NCBI GenBank assembly: GCA_947462695.1
Contig: CANHQC010000030.1
Location: 1 to 11,784 of the forward strand
Direction: 5' to 3'
DNA: 11,784 nt
Origin: Flavobacteriales bacterium
Lineage (GTDB): Bacteria > Bacteroidota > Bacteroidia > Flavobacteriales_D > Crocinitomicaceae
This document shows positions 1-6,689 of this stretch, one piece after another (position 1 is the stretch's first letter; each line of letters starts with the position of its first letter). Under the pieces are notes generated by a model that saw only the letters and a program-made list of their open reading frames with translations, made no database searches and was not told the origin of the DNA. Both the position numbers and the translations under genes were made by a program.

Positions 1-1
1 A

Positions 2-601
2 CGTGCGAATATTATCGAAACATTGTACAGAAGAAAGTACATTGCCAAGCAGAAGAAAAACATTGTCGCGACTCAAACCGGGATGGATTTGATTGATACA
101 ATTGAAAATGAATTATTAAAAAGCCCTGAATTAACCGGTCAATGGGAACGTAAAATTCGCTTAATCGAAAAGGGTGAATACGACGCTGCCGTATTTAAAA
201 ACGAGCTTTATCAGATGGTAAGGGAGGTTACCGATCAAGTGATTTTTTCTACAAACCGACAAATTAACCTTGTCGCACAACCTGTCATTCAGGAGAAAGC
301 AGTCAAGGAAAAAAGGCCCGCAAAAGAAAAGGTAAAAATCGAAGAGTTGGATTGTCCGAAATGCAAACAAGCGAAAATTATGAAAGGTAAAACAGCTGTT
401 GGTTGCGGGCAATTCAGTATTTGTGGATTTAAAATTCCGCTGGAACTCGCAGGGAAACAATTAACTGAAAGTCAATTGATCGATCTACTCACCAAACGCA
501 GAACAGGAATAATAAAGGGGTTTCAAGTTCCTGGTCAAGACAACCCATTTCAAGCCAAACTTATACTTGGTGAAGATTTAAACGTACGTTTTGATACTTA
601 A
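2..601 (+). CDS. topB: DNA topoisomerase III-like type IA topoisomerase, C-terminal part (5' end outside window)
   Basis: The reading frame is open from base 2, so the gene starts before the window; the TTG at 23 is internal. The first visible residues, RANIIETLYRRKYI, match the end of the type IA catalytic core, where TopB proteins read RATIIETL. A helical stretch follows, with the TGQWERKIRLIEKGEY segment usual for topoisomerase III, then a lysine-rich linker. The C-terminal part is a four-cysteine zinc-ribbon-like module (CPKC at about 353-364, then two further Cys codons at 404 and 422), followed by the GF(K)IPLEL and LLTKRRTGIIKGF segments typical of topoisomerase C-terminal repeats. The family relaxes or decatenates DNA by single-strand passage through a tyrosine intermediate; the active-site tyrosine lies upstream and is not visible. 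The last 199 residues are present and end in TAA. TopA is the alternative, but the wording of the core end favours TopB. Confidence 0.88.
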   Translation, partial: RANIIETLYRRKYIAKQKKNIVATQTGMDLIDTIENELLKSPELTGQWERKIRLIEKGEYDAAVFKNELYQMVREVTDQVIFSTNRQINLVAQPVIQEKAVKEKRPAKEKVKIEELDCPKCKQAKIMKGKTAVGCGQFSICGFKIPLELAGKQLTESQLIDLLTKRRTGIIKGFQVPGQDNPFQAKLILGEDLNVRFDT

Positions 602-646
602 AGACTTTTTCGTTAATTCGGTATGAAAAATTAGAACGTAAATAGG

Positions 647-662
647 TATTAATCGATTAATA
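647..662. repeat. 16-bp perfect palindrome in the intergenic region, possible operator
   Basis: The sequence TATTAATCGATTAATA equals its own reverse complement. It lies 45 bases after the topoisomerase stop and about 85 bases before the start of the zinc-ribbon gene. A dimeric regulator could bind here, but no regulator gene is nearby and AT-rich palindromes arise by chance. The rest of the 602-746 gap shows nothing I can name. Confidence 0.3.
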
Positions 663-746
663 AGTAACCGACTTAACAGATTTTATACTTTTTTTCAGTA
701 CTATAGCTAAAATCATTTGTAAATTCAATTTTTTAAAACACAACAT

Positions 747-1040
747 ATGAAATGTCCCACATGCAAAGAAACTAACCTGGTAATGTCCGAGAGACAAGGT
801 ATAGAAATCGATTATTGTCCAGATTGCAGAGGTATCTGGTTAGATCGAGGAGAATTAGATAAAATCATTGAAAAAACCATTGAGCACGAAGCTCCAAAAC
901 CAAGTGGAACTCAGCCCACATCAACACAGACACATATTCATCATACGCACAGTCAACCGAGTATGAGTGATTTAAAACACATGTATAAACACGGTCACCA
1001 CAAGAAAAGAAAACATTGGTTACACGATTTATTTGATTGA
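747..1040 (+). CDS. Small zinc-ribbon protein (zf-TFIIB family) with histidine-rich tail
   Basis: This 97-residue protein opens with a treble-clef/zinc-ribbon motif: C3-P-T-C6 and C24-P-D-C27, followed by GIWLDRGELDKII. That pattern is the hallmark of the zf-TFIIB-type domain found in many small bacterial proteins of unknown role. The C-terminal half (about residues 50-97) is low-complexity and rich in His, Lys, Ser and Thr, with a HIHHTH cluster and a HGHHKKRKHW cluster, so it may bind further metal or nucleic acid; this is inference. The ATG at 747 is preceded by an A-rich leader and no Shine-Dalgarno, as is common in Bacteroidota. A strong terminator follows the stop by six bases, so the gene probably ends its own transcript. 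The exact function is unknown. Confidence 0.85.
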   Translation: MKCPTCKETNLVMSERQGIEIDYCPDCRGIWLDRGELDKIIEKTIEHEAPKPSGTQPTSTQTHIHHTHSQPSMSDLKHMYKHGHHKKRKHWLHDLFD

Positions 1041-1046
1041 TTTAAG

Positions 1047-1068
1047 CGCCCTTTTACGGGCGTTTTTT
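1047..1068 (+). terminator. Rho-independent terminator after the zinc-ribbon gene
   Basis: CGCCC (1047-1051) pairs perfectly with GGGCG (1058-1062) around a six-base loop, and six T residues follow at once (1063-1068). AA before the stem can also pair with the T run. It begins seven bases after the upstream stop codon and is the clearest intrinsic terminator in the window. Confidence 0.85.
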
Positions 1069-1112
1069 ATTTGTCCATTTACCGAAAAAAAGGTATTGAA
1101 AAAATTTGTCCT

Positions 1113-1868
1113 ATGACTTTACATCGATTTTCTGTAGCTCTTTTATACATGATCATCTTGAAGGTCACAATAGCTCAAACAACATTATCAAAAAAGCAAC
1201 AAACACTGCTCAACGACATGAATCCAACACCTGAATTGACCATTGAAATCTGGAGTGATATCGCATGCCCTTTTTGTTACCTTGGTAAACGAACGCTCGA
1301 ACACGCATTATCCAATTTTCCGAAAGGAAAAGAAGTCAACATAATCTGGCGGTCGTTTCAACTTAATCCTGACCTAGTCACCGATACCAATCTTTCCACT
1401 TACGATTATCTTCATGACCATAAAGGAATCGCCATAGAACAGTCCAAACAAATGACCGCAGGAATTTCGGAAAGAGGCCGTGAATTAGGCATCACCTACG
1501 AATTTGAAAAATCCATTGTTTCGAATACCAGAAAAGCGCATGAAGCCATACATTTCGCGGCAGCTTACGGTAAACAATCCGAGATGAAAGAAGCGCTTTT
1601 GCATGCACATTTTACAGCAGGGAAAAATGTAGATGATTTTAGCGTACTTGTCGAAATTGCGAGCGGATTGAATCTAAATACAGAAACATTTTTGGAAGCG
1701 TTAACGTCCAATAAATATGCACCTGAAGTTGAGAAGGACCAGCAAATGGCCCAACAAATCGGTGTGCGTGGTGTTCCTTTTTTCGTATTTAACCGGAAAT
1801 ACGCGGTGAGTGGTGCTCAACCAATTGAAGTCTTTCAAGAGACATTGGAAAAAGCGTTTTCGGAATAG
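1113..1868 (+). CDS. DsbA-family (FrnE-like) thiol oxidoreductase
   Basis: The protein has the FrnE/2-hydroxychromene-2-carboxylate-isomerase-like DsbA thioredoxin fold. After a short beta strand (TIEIWSD) comes the redox motif C52-P-F-C55, followed by YLGKRTLE. A long helical insertion follows (residues about 75-190, including the NTRKAHEAIHFA segment), then the cis-proline loop GVRGVPFF with Pro222. Proteins of this family catalyse disulfide exchange. The start is uncertain. A TTG at 1071 lies just beyond the preceding terminator and is unlikely. The ATG at 1113 gives 251 residues with a leader (HRFSVALLYMIIL, then IAQ) resembling a Bacteroidota signal peptide. The ATG at 1218 gives 216 residues beginning MNPTPELTIEIWSD, the usual size and start for cytoplasmic FrnE proteins. 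I use 1113 because the extension is in frame and signal-like. There is no visible operon partner. Confidence 0.85.
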   Translation: MTLHRFSVALLYMIILKVTIAQTTLSKKQQTLLNDMNPTPELTIEIWSDIACPFCYLGKRTLEHALSNFPKGKEVNIIWRSFQLNPDLVTDTNLSTYDYLHDHKGIAIEQSKQMTAGISERGRELGITYEFEKSIVSNTRKAHEAIHFAAAYGKQSEMKEALLHAHFTAGKNVDDFSVLVEIASGLNLNTETFLEALTSNKYAPEVEKDQQMAQQIGVRGVPFFVFNRKYAVSGAQPIEVFQETLEKAFSE

Positions 1869-2014
1869 TTATTGGGTCCCATTTATCCAATCTGCTATAA
1901 CATCTTACTTTTTCCTTCAATTTAACCGTTCATTTAGAGAAAAAATAAATTGACTGAAAAAGGCGTCTCTGTGTCCTGATTTTACCTCATTATTGCTGTA
2001 GAAAAGAAATCAAA
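1869..2014. other. Intergenic stretch with no recognised content
   Basis: This AT-rich gap lies between the oxidoreductase gene and the retron island. I see no tRNA, convincing hairpin, terminator or canonical TAnnTTTG element. If the 61-codon ORF that follows is not real, the gene-free stretch runs from 1869 to 2370, and its second half is filled by the structured retron RNA candidate. Confidence 0.4.
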
Positions 2015-2200
2015 ATGGCTACAGAAGTATTGAGGGGAACGATTGATTGGATAACTCAAAAAGACATTGATTTACATTCAATAAAGGAAAATCAAGTACC
2101 AAAAAAAGTATTCAAAATTGGTGGATTGGATAAGTACCGCATTCCACGGATTAGTAAACAGTCAATCATCCTGCCAACATACAGCCGTATTTCATTTTGA
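2015..2200 (+). CDS. Hypothetical 61-aa protein upstream of the retron RNA region
   Basis: This ATG-to-TGA ORF follows an A-rich leader (GAAATCAAA before the ATG). The product is basic and soluble-looking, with segments RGTIDWITQKDIDLH and FKIGGLDKYRIPRIS. It has no membrane segment, no cysteine and no domain that I recognise. Codon use is unremarkable for the window. It lies immediately before the structured stretch that precedes the reverse transcriptase, in the same direction, so it could be a small retron-associated protein, the remnant of an older gene, or a chance ORF. Its last 40 or so bases overlap the candidate 5' arm of the retron RNA, which argues either for an unusual overlap or against the protein being translated. 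I could not place its family. Confidence 0.35.
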   Translation: MATEVLRGTIDWITQKDIDLHSIKENQVPKKVFKIGGLDKYRIPRISKQSIILPTYSRISF

Positions 2201-2357
2201 TTCAATTCCGTGTGCCCATTCGGCACACCGGATCGGTGAGTCACTGATCTGTAAGTGAATGTTTTTTCAAGCTTCGGGTTGCACGGTTTTCCGCAGAGCT
2301 CCAAACCTGACAACCCGTAATCTTTAATCTGGGTGGAGGATTGTTTCCTTCACCCAA
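2160..2357 (+). ncRNA. Candidate retron msr-msd non-coding RNA
   Basis: The position directly upstream of a retron reverse transcriptase is where such RNAs are normally encoded, and the stretch is dense with inverted repeats. Visible stems are GTGTGCC/GGCACAC (2210-2216 with 2222-2228, five-base loop, three further pairs across a bulge); GATCGGTG/CACTGATC (2231-2238 with 2242-2249, one G-T pair); and CGGGTTG/CAACCCG (2275-2281 with 2311-2317), inside which GGTTT/AAACC pairs again. A possible a1/a2 closing helix is CAATCATCC (2163-2171) with GGAGGATTG (2335-2343), eight of nine positions pairing, extended by CCA with TGG. An AGC at 2183-2185 after a1 could carry the branching G. The a2 arm is also part of a strong local hairpin (2330-2356), so the closing helix and exact ends are uncertain. 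Existence follows from the reverse transcriptase; boundaries are inference. Confidence 0.6.
2330..2356 (+). promoter_or_regulatory. 11-bp hairpin immediately upstream of the reverse-transcriptase start
   Basis: TGGGTGGAGGA (2330-2340) pairs with TTCCTTCACCCA, using 2346-2356, around a five-base loop; ten pairs are Watson-Crick and one is G-T. The hairpin ends 14 bases before the ATG at 2371. No T run follows, so it is not an intrinsic terminator. It could be the 3' part of the retron RNA, a processing site, or a translation control element for the reverse transcriptase. Confidence 0.6.
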
Positions 2358-2370
2358 TTAACGAACAACC

Positions 2371-3435
2371 ATGCATTTTCAACAGTATAAAAAACAGTTC
2401 ATTCGAAAAGCAAAAAGGGAAGGATTTAACCAACTCGAGATTAACCGATGCCTTCAATATGCTGAAAATTTAATGAACAATGGATTACCTGTGGTATACG
2501 ATTTAGATCACTTTTCGCAACTTGTTGGGTATGACAAACAATACATCAAAAAATCAATCTCACATTCACCAGCTTTCTATCGAAAATTCAAGGTGCCCAA
2601 ACGAAATGGAACATCCCGTCTACTAGCTGAGCCATTACCAAGTCTGAAAGAAATTCAATTTTGGATACTTAAAAATATTCTGCATCAACTTCCCATTCAT
2701 TCTCATGCAAAAGCTTATAAACCAGGAATTGGTCTAAAAGAAAACCTGAAATTTCACGTCAATCAACCAATGGTGATGACAATGGATATCGTTGACTTTT
2801 TTACTTCTATCAAACGGAATCAAATAGAGGAAGAATTCGTTCGCATAGGTTATGGAAAACGGATTTCTAATCTGTTTGCTAAGCTTTGTACGTTATCCGA
2901 TCACCTTCCGCAAGGAGCTCCAACAAGTCCCTACCTCTCTAATTTGATTTTTCGTTCAGTTGATGAGGTACTTGCCGAATTCTCAAAAACGCACAACATT
3001 CGCTACACAAGGTACGCCGATGACCTAACATTTTCAGGAGAATTTGATCCCAATCTTTTATTCAACCGTGCGCAACTTGCAGTTAATTCAATCGGATTAA
3101 CTATCCATCCGACAAAAACAAAGGTGATGAAAAGACACCAACAACAGCGGGTCACGGGAATGAATGTCAATAAAAAAATACAAGTGCCTTTTGAAAAAAG
3201 AAACAGGCTCCGACAAGAAATGTATATGATCGAAAAATACGGGTTTCAGGAACACTTGCGTCACTGTTCGATCAACGATCACCATTACCTCAATCGACTA
3301 AAAGGACGGGTAAATTTTGTGTTGCACCTCAATCCAGATGATCAAGAATTCAAACGATACAAAGCTGAACTCCTACAACTTGACAAAGCAGGGCAGATTC
3401 TTGAACACGCAAAGTCGAACCTAGTCACCCCTTAA
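2371..3435 (+). CDS. Retron-type reverse transcriptase
   Basis: This 354-residue protein carries the reverse-transcriptase blocks in order: an N-terminal helical region with the GLPVVYDLDHFSQLVG segment common in retron enzymes; FKVPKRNGTSRLLAEP; motif A DIVDFF with catalytic Asp139; LPQGAPTSPYLSN (LPQG at 179-182); and the catalytic YADD at 215-218 followed by LTFSG. The retron-specific VTG triplet of region Y is at 261-263. The NAxxH motif of region X is represented by N125-L-K-F-H129, a conservative divergence. There is no maturase or endonuclease domain, and the length fits retrons rather than group II introns. Such enzymes copy part of an adjacent structured RNA into msDNA primed from a branching guanosine; many retrons defend against phage together with an effector. 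The ATG at 2371 follows the structured RNA region. No effector gene follows: purM starts 40 bases after the stop codon. Confidence 0.95.
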   Translation: MHFQQYKKQFIRKAKREGFNQLEINRCLQYAENLMNNGLPVVYDLDHFSQLVGYDKQYIKKSISHSPAFYRKFKVPKRNGTSRLLAEPLPSLKEIQFWILKNILHQLPIHSHAKAYKPGIGLKENLKFHVNQPMVMTMDIVDFFTSIKRNQIEEEFVRIGYGKRISNLFAKLCTLSDHLPQGAPTSPYLSNLIFRSVDEVLAEFSKTHNIRYTRYADDLTFSGEFDPNLLFNRAQLAVNSIGLTIHPTKTKVMKRHQQQRVTGMNVNKKIQVPFEKRNRLRQEMYMIEKYGFQEHLRHCSINDHHYLNRLKGRVNFVLHLNPDDQEFKRYKAELLQLDKAGQILEHAKSNLVTP

Positions 3436-3450
3436 TTGCTCAAACCTTGC

Positions 3451-3458
3451 TATCTTTG
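3451..3458 (+). promoter_or_regulatory. Bacteroidota -7 promoter element upstream of purM
   Basis: TATCTTTG is a perfect match to the Bacteroidota -7 consensus TAnnTTTG. It lies 17 bases before the purM ATG and 15 bases after the reverse-transcriptase stop. No good -33 TTTG lies at the expected distance. Transcription would begin roughly at 3463-3467, giving a very short leader. It probably gives purM and the genes after it a promoter independent of the retron. Confidence 0.5.
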
Positions 3459-3475
3459 TCGACCAACATTCGTAC

Positions 3476-4645
3476 ATGGCAGATACACGGTATAACCTTC
3501 GCGGGGTTTCAGCAGGAAAGGAAGAAGTACATAATGCGATCAAATCGGTCGATAAAGGCTTATTCCCAAAAGCATTTTGCAAAATTGTTCCAGATTATTT
3601 AACCGGAGATGAGGACTATTGTGTCGTTATGCACGCAGATGGTGCTGGGACAAAATCAGCGCTTGCTTATATGTACTGGAAAACAACCGGTGACTTATCC
3701 GTTTGGAAAGGAATCGCACAGGACGCACTAATCATGAACATCGATGATTTGTTGTGTGTTGGTGCTACTGAAAATATTTTGCTCTCTTCAACCATCGGCA
3801 GAAATAAACACCTGATTACAGGCGATGTCATTTCAACGATCATTAACGGAACTGAAGAGTTGTTGACTGAATTGCGTGATCAAGGAATCGGCATTCATTC
3901 AACCGGAGGTGAAACAGCTGATGTGGGCGATCTCGTGCGAACCATTATCGTGGATTCAACTGTTGTTTGCCGAATGAAACGATCGGACGTCATCTCCAAT
4001 CACCACATTCAACCTGGGGACGTTATTGTTGGTCTTGCTTCTTTCGGTCAGGCCACCTACGAAAAAGAATACAACGGTGGAATGGGAAGCAACGGCTTAA
4101 CATCTGCACGACATGATGTCTTCGAAAAAGCATTGGCAAAGGCTTTTCCAGAAAGTTTTGATGCTGCGGTTCCGGAAGAATTGGTCTATTCAGGAACAAA
4201 ATCGTTAACAGATCAAGTGGAAGGCTCTCCATTGAATGCGGGAAAGTTAGTCCTCTCTCCTACCCGAACGTATGCTCCTGTCATCAAACAACTGCTCGAC
4301 AAGCACCGAAAAGACATTCATGGTATGGTCCATTGTTCAGGAGGAGCGCAAACGAAAGTATTGCATTTTGTGGATGACGTGCACATCATTAAAGACAATT
4401 TATTTCCAATTCCACCTCTTTTCAGTTTGATTCAACAAGAGTCAGGAACTTCTTGGGAAGAAATGTACAAAGTCTTTAATATGGGGCATCGCATGGAAAT
4501 CTATGTCTCACCAGAAGTAGCAGACTCCATAATTGCGCTTTCGAAAAGTTTTAACATCGACGCACAGATTGTTGGTCGGGTGGAAGCTGCAACAACAAAA
4601 AAATTAACCATTCAATCGCCTTTTGGCACATTTGAATATGCCTGA
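3476..4645 (+). CDS. purM: Phosphoribosylformylglycinamidine cyclo-ligase (AIR synthase)
   Basis: PurM closes the imidazole ring in purine synthesis, converting FGAM to aminoimidazole ribotide with ATP in the cytoplasm. Seen in the sequence are YNLRGVSAGKEEVHNAIKS at the N terminus; the ATP-binding HADGAGTKSALAY (DGAGTK at 55-60); ALIMNIDDLLCVGA; STGGETADVGD (GGETAD at 144-149); GMGSNGLTSARH; LSPTRTYAPVI; HCSGGAQTK; and FNMGHRMEIY near the end. At 389 residues it is longer than the roughly 345 residues of proteobacterial PurM, with extra sequence between the SNGLTSARH and LSPTRTYAP blocks, as I expect for Bacteroidota enzymes. The ATG at 3476 directly follows a promoter-like element. prfA begins 32 bases after its stop in the same direction, followed by pyrF, so purine and pyrimidine genes flank a translation factor here. 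Confidence 0.95.
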   Translation: MADTRYNLRGVSAGKEEVHNAIKSVDKGLFPKAFCKIVPDYLTGDEDYCVVMHADGAGTKSALAYMYWKTTGDLSVWKGIAQDALIMNIDDLLCVGATENILLSSTIGRNKHLITGDVISTIINGTEELLTELRDQGIGIHSTGGETADVGDLVRTIIVDSTVVCRMKRSDVISNHHIQPGDVIVGLASFGQATYEKEYNGGMGSNGLTSARHDVFEKALAKAFPESFDAAVPEELVYSGTKSLTDQVEGSPLNAGKLVLSPTRTYAPVIKQLLDKHRKDIHGMVHCSGGAQTKVLHFVDDVHIIKDNLFPIPPLFSLIQQESGTSWEEMYKVFNMGHRMEIYVSPEVADSIIALSKSFNIDAQIVGRVEAATTKKLTIQSPFGTFEYA

Positions 4646-4658
4646 ACGAGGAACTTTG
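4631..4658 (+). promoter_or_regulatory. Possible promoter upstream of prfA
   Basis: TTTG (4631-4634) and GAACTTTG (4651-4658) are separated by 16 bases, resembling the Bacteroidota -33 and -7 elements, with one mismatch to TAnnTTTG. The -7-like element is 19 bases before the prfA ATG and the -33-like element is inside the end of purM. It would allow prfA-pyrF expression apart from purM. Confidence 0.35.
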
Positions 4659-4677
4659 CCCTCCCAAAAATTGCATT

Positions 4678-5757
4678 ATGAGTGATTTATTACCCAAGCT
4701 TGAAGCCATACATATACGATTTGTTGAAGTCGGTAAGATGATTGTCGATCCGGAAATCATTTCGAATATGGATCGGTACGTCAAACTCAATAAAGAATAC
4801 AAGGATCTTGAAGAAATTGACCGTTATTACATCAATTACAAGAACTTGTTGGGTAACTTGAAAAGTTCGAAGGAGATGTTGGAGACAGAAACAGATCCTG
4901 AAATGCGCGAGATGGCCAAGATGGAGATTGAGGAATTGGAAACAAGACGTCCAGAAATGGAAGAAGAGATAAAGCTTCTACTCATTCCGAAAGATCCGGA
5001 GGACGATAAAAATGCCATTATTGAATTGCGCGCGGGCACAGGAGGAGATGAAGCCTGTATTTTTGTCGAGGATTGCTTCCGCATGTACACGATGTTTTTC
5101 AAGGAAATGGGCTGGCAATACGATATCTTAAACTCATCCGAAGGATCGGTTAAAGGCTACAAAGAAATTTCAATGGAAATTGCAGGTGCTGGAATTTATG
5201 GGATGCTCAAATTCGAATCTGGCGTTCACCGGGTTCAGCGCGTTCCTGAAACAGAATCTCAAGGTCGCGTGCACACCTCGGCAATAACGGTGGCCGTTCT
5301 ACCTGAAGCCGAAGAAGTCGACTTTGAACTGGACATGAATGATGTGCGTAAAGACACGTTTCGTGCTTCTGGAGCCGGTGGTCAGCACATTAACAAAACG
5401 GAATCTGCCATTCGCTTAACACACATCCCTACTGGGGTAGTAGTCGAATGTCAAGATGGTCGATCTCAGCACAAAAACCTTGAAAAAGCGATATCGGTTT
5501 TACGTTCACGTCTTTACCAAATGGAATTGGATCGTGTACACAACGAACGAGCAGCTCAGCGAAAAACGTTGGTATCAACCGGAGATCGTTCAGCGAAAAT
5601 AAGGACCTATAATTATCCGCAAGGGCGCATTACTGATCACCGCATCAACAAAACTATCTACAACCTCAATGCTTTTATGAACGGAGACATCAAAGACATG
5701 ATCGATTCATTAAAAGTTGCAGAAAATGCTGAAAAACTAAAAGGTCAAGACGTATGA
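4678..5757 (+). CDS. prfA: Peptide chain release factor 1
   Basis: RF1 recognises UAA and UAG in the ribosomal A site and triggers peptide release. The 359-residue length is standard. The N-terminal coiled helices span about residues 1-100. The AGTGGDEA segment follows, and the codon-recognition region contains [14 protein letters not shown], where Pro190-Glu-Thr192 is the PxT tripeptide that marks RF1 (RF2 has SPF). The peptidyl-hydrolase loop [13 protein letters not shown] has GGQ at 234-236, followed by the conserved [10 protein letters not shown] and the C-terminal [17 protein letters not shown] block, here [18 protein letters not shown]. The gene starts at the ATG at 4678 and its TGA overlaps the pyrF ATG by four bases (ATGA), so the two are almost certainly cotranscribed and translationally coupled. 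Confidence 0.97.
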   Translation: MSDLLPKLEAIHIRFVEVGKMIVDPEIISNMDRYVKLNKEYKDLEEIDRYYINYKNLLGNLKSSKEMLETETDPEMREMAKMEIEELETRRPEMEEEIKLLLIPKDPEDDKNAIIELRAGTGGDEACIFVEDCFRMYTMFFKEMGWQYDILNSSEGSVKGYKEISMEIAGAGIYGMLKFESGVHRVQRVPETESQGRVHTSAITVAVLPEAEEVDFELDMNDVRKDTFRASGAGGQHINKTESAIRLTHIPTGVVVECQDGRSQHKNLEKAISVLRSRLYQMELDRVHNERAAQRKTLVSTGDRSAKIRTYNYPQGRITDHRINKTIYNLNAFMNGDIKDMIDSLKVAENAEKLKGQDV

Positions 5758-6575
5758 CACGCCAAGAACTCATTGAACAGATTCGACACAAACAATCGTT
5801 TTTATGTGTTGGATTGGATACCGATCTAGCGAAAATTCCTCCCCACCTATTGGATGAAGAAGATCCGATTTTTGCATTTAACAAAGCCATTATCGATGCA
5901 ACCGCGCATCTCGCAGTGGCCTATAAACCAAACTTAGCCTTTTACGAATGTCACGGTGCTAAAGGATGGGAATCGCTTCAAAAAACATTGGATTACATAC
6001 CGAACGATTGCTTTACCATTGCCGATGCCAAACGAGGCGATATTGGAAATACGTCTACCTACTATGCGCAAACATTTTTTGAAACATTAGGCTGTGATTC
6101 GGTCACAGTGGCTCCGTATATGGGAGAGGATAGTGTAAAACCGTTTTTAGCCTTTCAAAACAAATGGGTTATTTTATTAGCCTTGACATCTAATAAAGGT
6201 GCCTTAGATTTTCAGCTCATCAAGGATAACAACGGTACGGAATTGTACAAACATGTGCTGAAGAAAGCTTGCGAATGGGGAACACCTGAAAACTTAATGT
6301 TTGTCGTTGGAGCAACACGCGCAGAACAAATTGGTGAAGTCCGAAAATACGTTCCAGAACATTTCTTTTTAGTGCCAGGAGTGGGTGCACAAGGAGGCGA
6401 ACTAGCAGACGTAGTTCAGTATGGCTGGAATAGAGATTGCGGTCTTTTGGTGAATTCTTCACGCGGAATTTTATATGCATCGAATGGGATTGACTTTGCT
6501 GAAAAAGCAGCTGAGGAAGCCAAGAAACTGCAACAGGAAATGGCCGAATTACTCAGCCAAAAAGGGTTCATTTAA
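5754..6575 (+). CDS. pyrF: Orotidine 5'-phosphate decarboxylase (longer PyrF subfamily)
   Basis: The enzyme converts OMP to UMP, the last step of de novo UMP synthesis. The N-terminal LCVGLDTD strand and YKPNLAFYE segment are present, as is the catalytic signature [13 protein letters not shown] with Asp91, Lys93 and Asp96 forming the D-x-K-x-x-D charge network. [28 protein letters not shown] and [11 protein letters not shown] follow in barrel order. At 273 residues it belongs to the longer subfamily (about 270) rather than the roughly 235-245-residue E. coli type. Its ATG overlaps the prfA stop by four bases, so expression should be coupled to prfA. No terminator is visible in the 105-base gap after it. 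Confidence 0.95.
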   Translation: MTRQELIEQIRHKQSFLCVGLDTDLAKIPPHLLDEEDPIFAFNKAIIDATAHLAVAYKPNLAFYECHGAKGWESLQKTLDYIPNDCFTIADAKRGDIGNTSTYYAQTFFETLGCDSVTVAPYMGEDSVKPFLAFQNKWVILLALTSNKGALDFQLIKDNNGTELYKHVLKKACEWGTPENLMFVVGATRAEQIGEVRKYVPEHFFLVPGVGAQGGELADVVQYGWNRDCGLLVNSSRGILYASNGIDFAEKAAEEAKKLQQEMAELLSQKGFI

Positions 6576-6689
6576 CTTTCCTTATTCCTGATTATTAACA
6601 CGTTCACTCATTGAATTGTTAGTAATTTATTGCCTATCAGTTGAGGGAATTTTAAAAAATAGGTAACTTGACGGTACGATTTGAAGCCT

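Noticed and set aside
1070..1108. Promoter formed by TTTG at 1070-1073 and AAAATTTG at 1101-1108
   Set aside because: The spacing of 27 bases is too long, and the -7 box lacks the leading TA.
1071..1112. TTG at 1071 as the start of the oxidoreductase gene
   Set aside because: It lies three bases after the T run of the preceding terminator, and in-frame ATG codons at 1113 and 1218 fit the protein better.
2241..2267. Terminator-like element: TCACT/AGTGA stem followed by a run of six T
   Set aside because: The stem has only five pairs with an eight-base loop, three bases separate it from the T run, and its 5' arm pairs better with an upstream segment (2231-2238). It lies within the candidate retron RNA.
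2092..2313. A 73-codon open frame on the - strand across the retron RNA region
   Set aside because: It overlaps the structured RNA and the 61-codon ORF, has no recognisable domain, and runs against all neighbouring genes.
2371..3435. Group II intron or diversity-generating-element reverse transcriptase
   Set aside because: There is no maturase or endonuclease domain and no intron RNA ends or template/variable repeat pair is visible, while VTG and the upstream structured region point to a retron.
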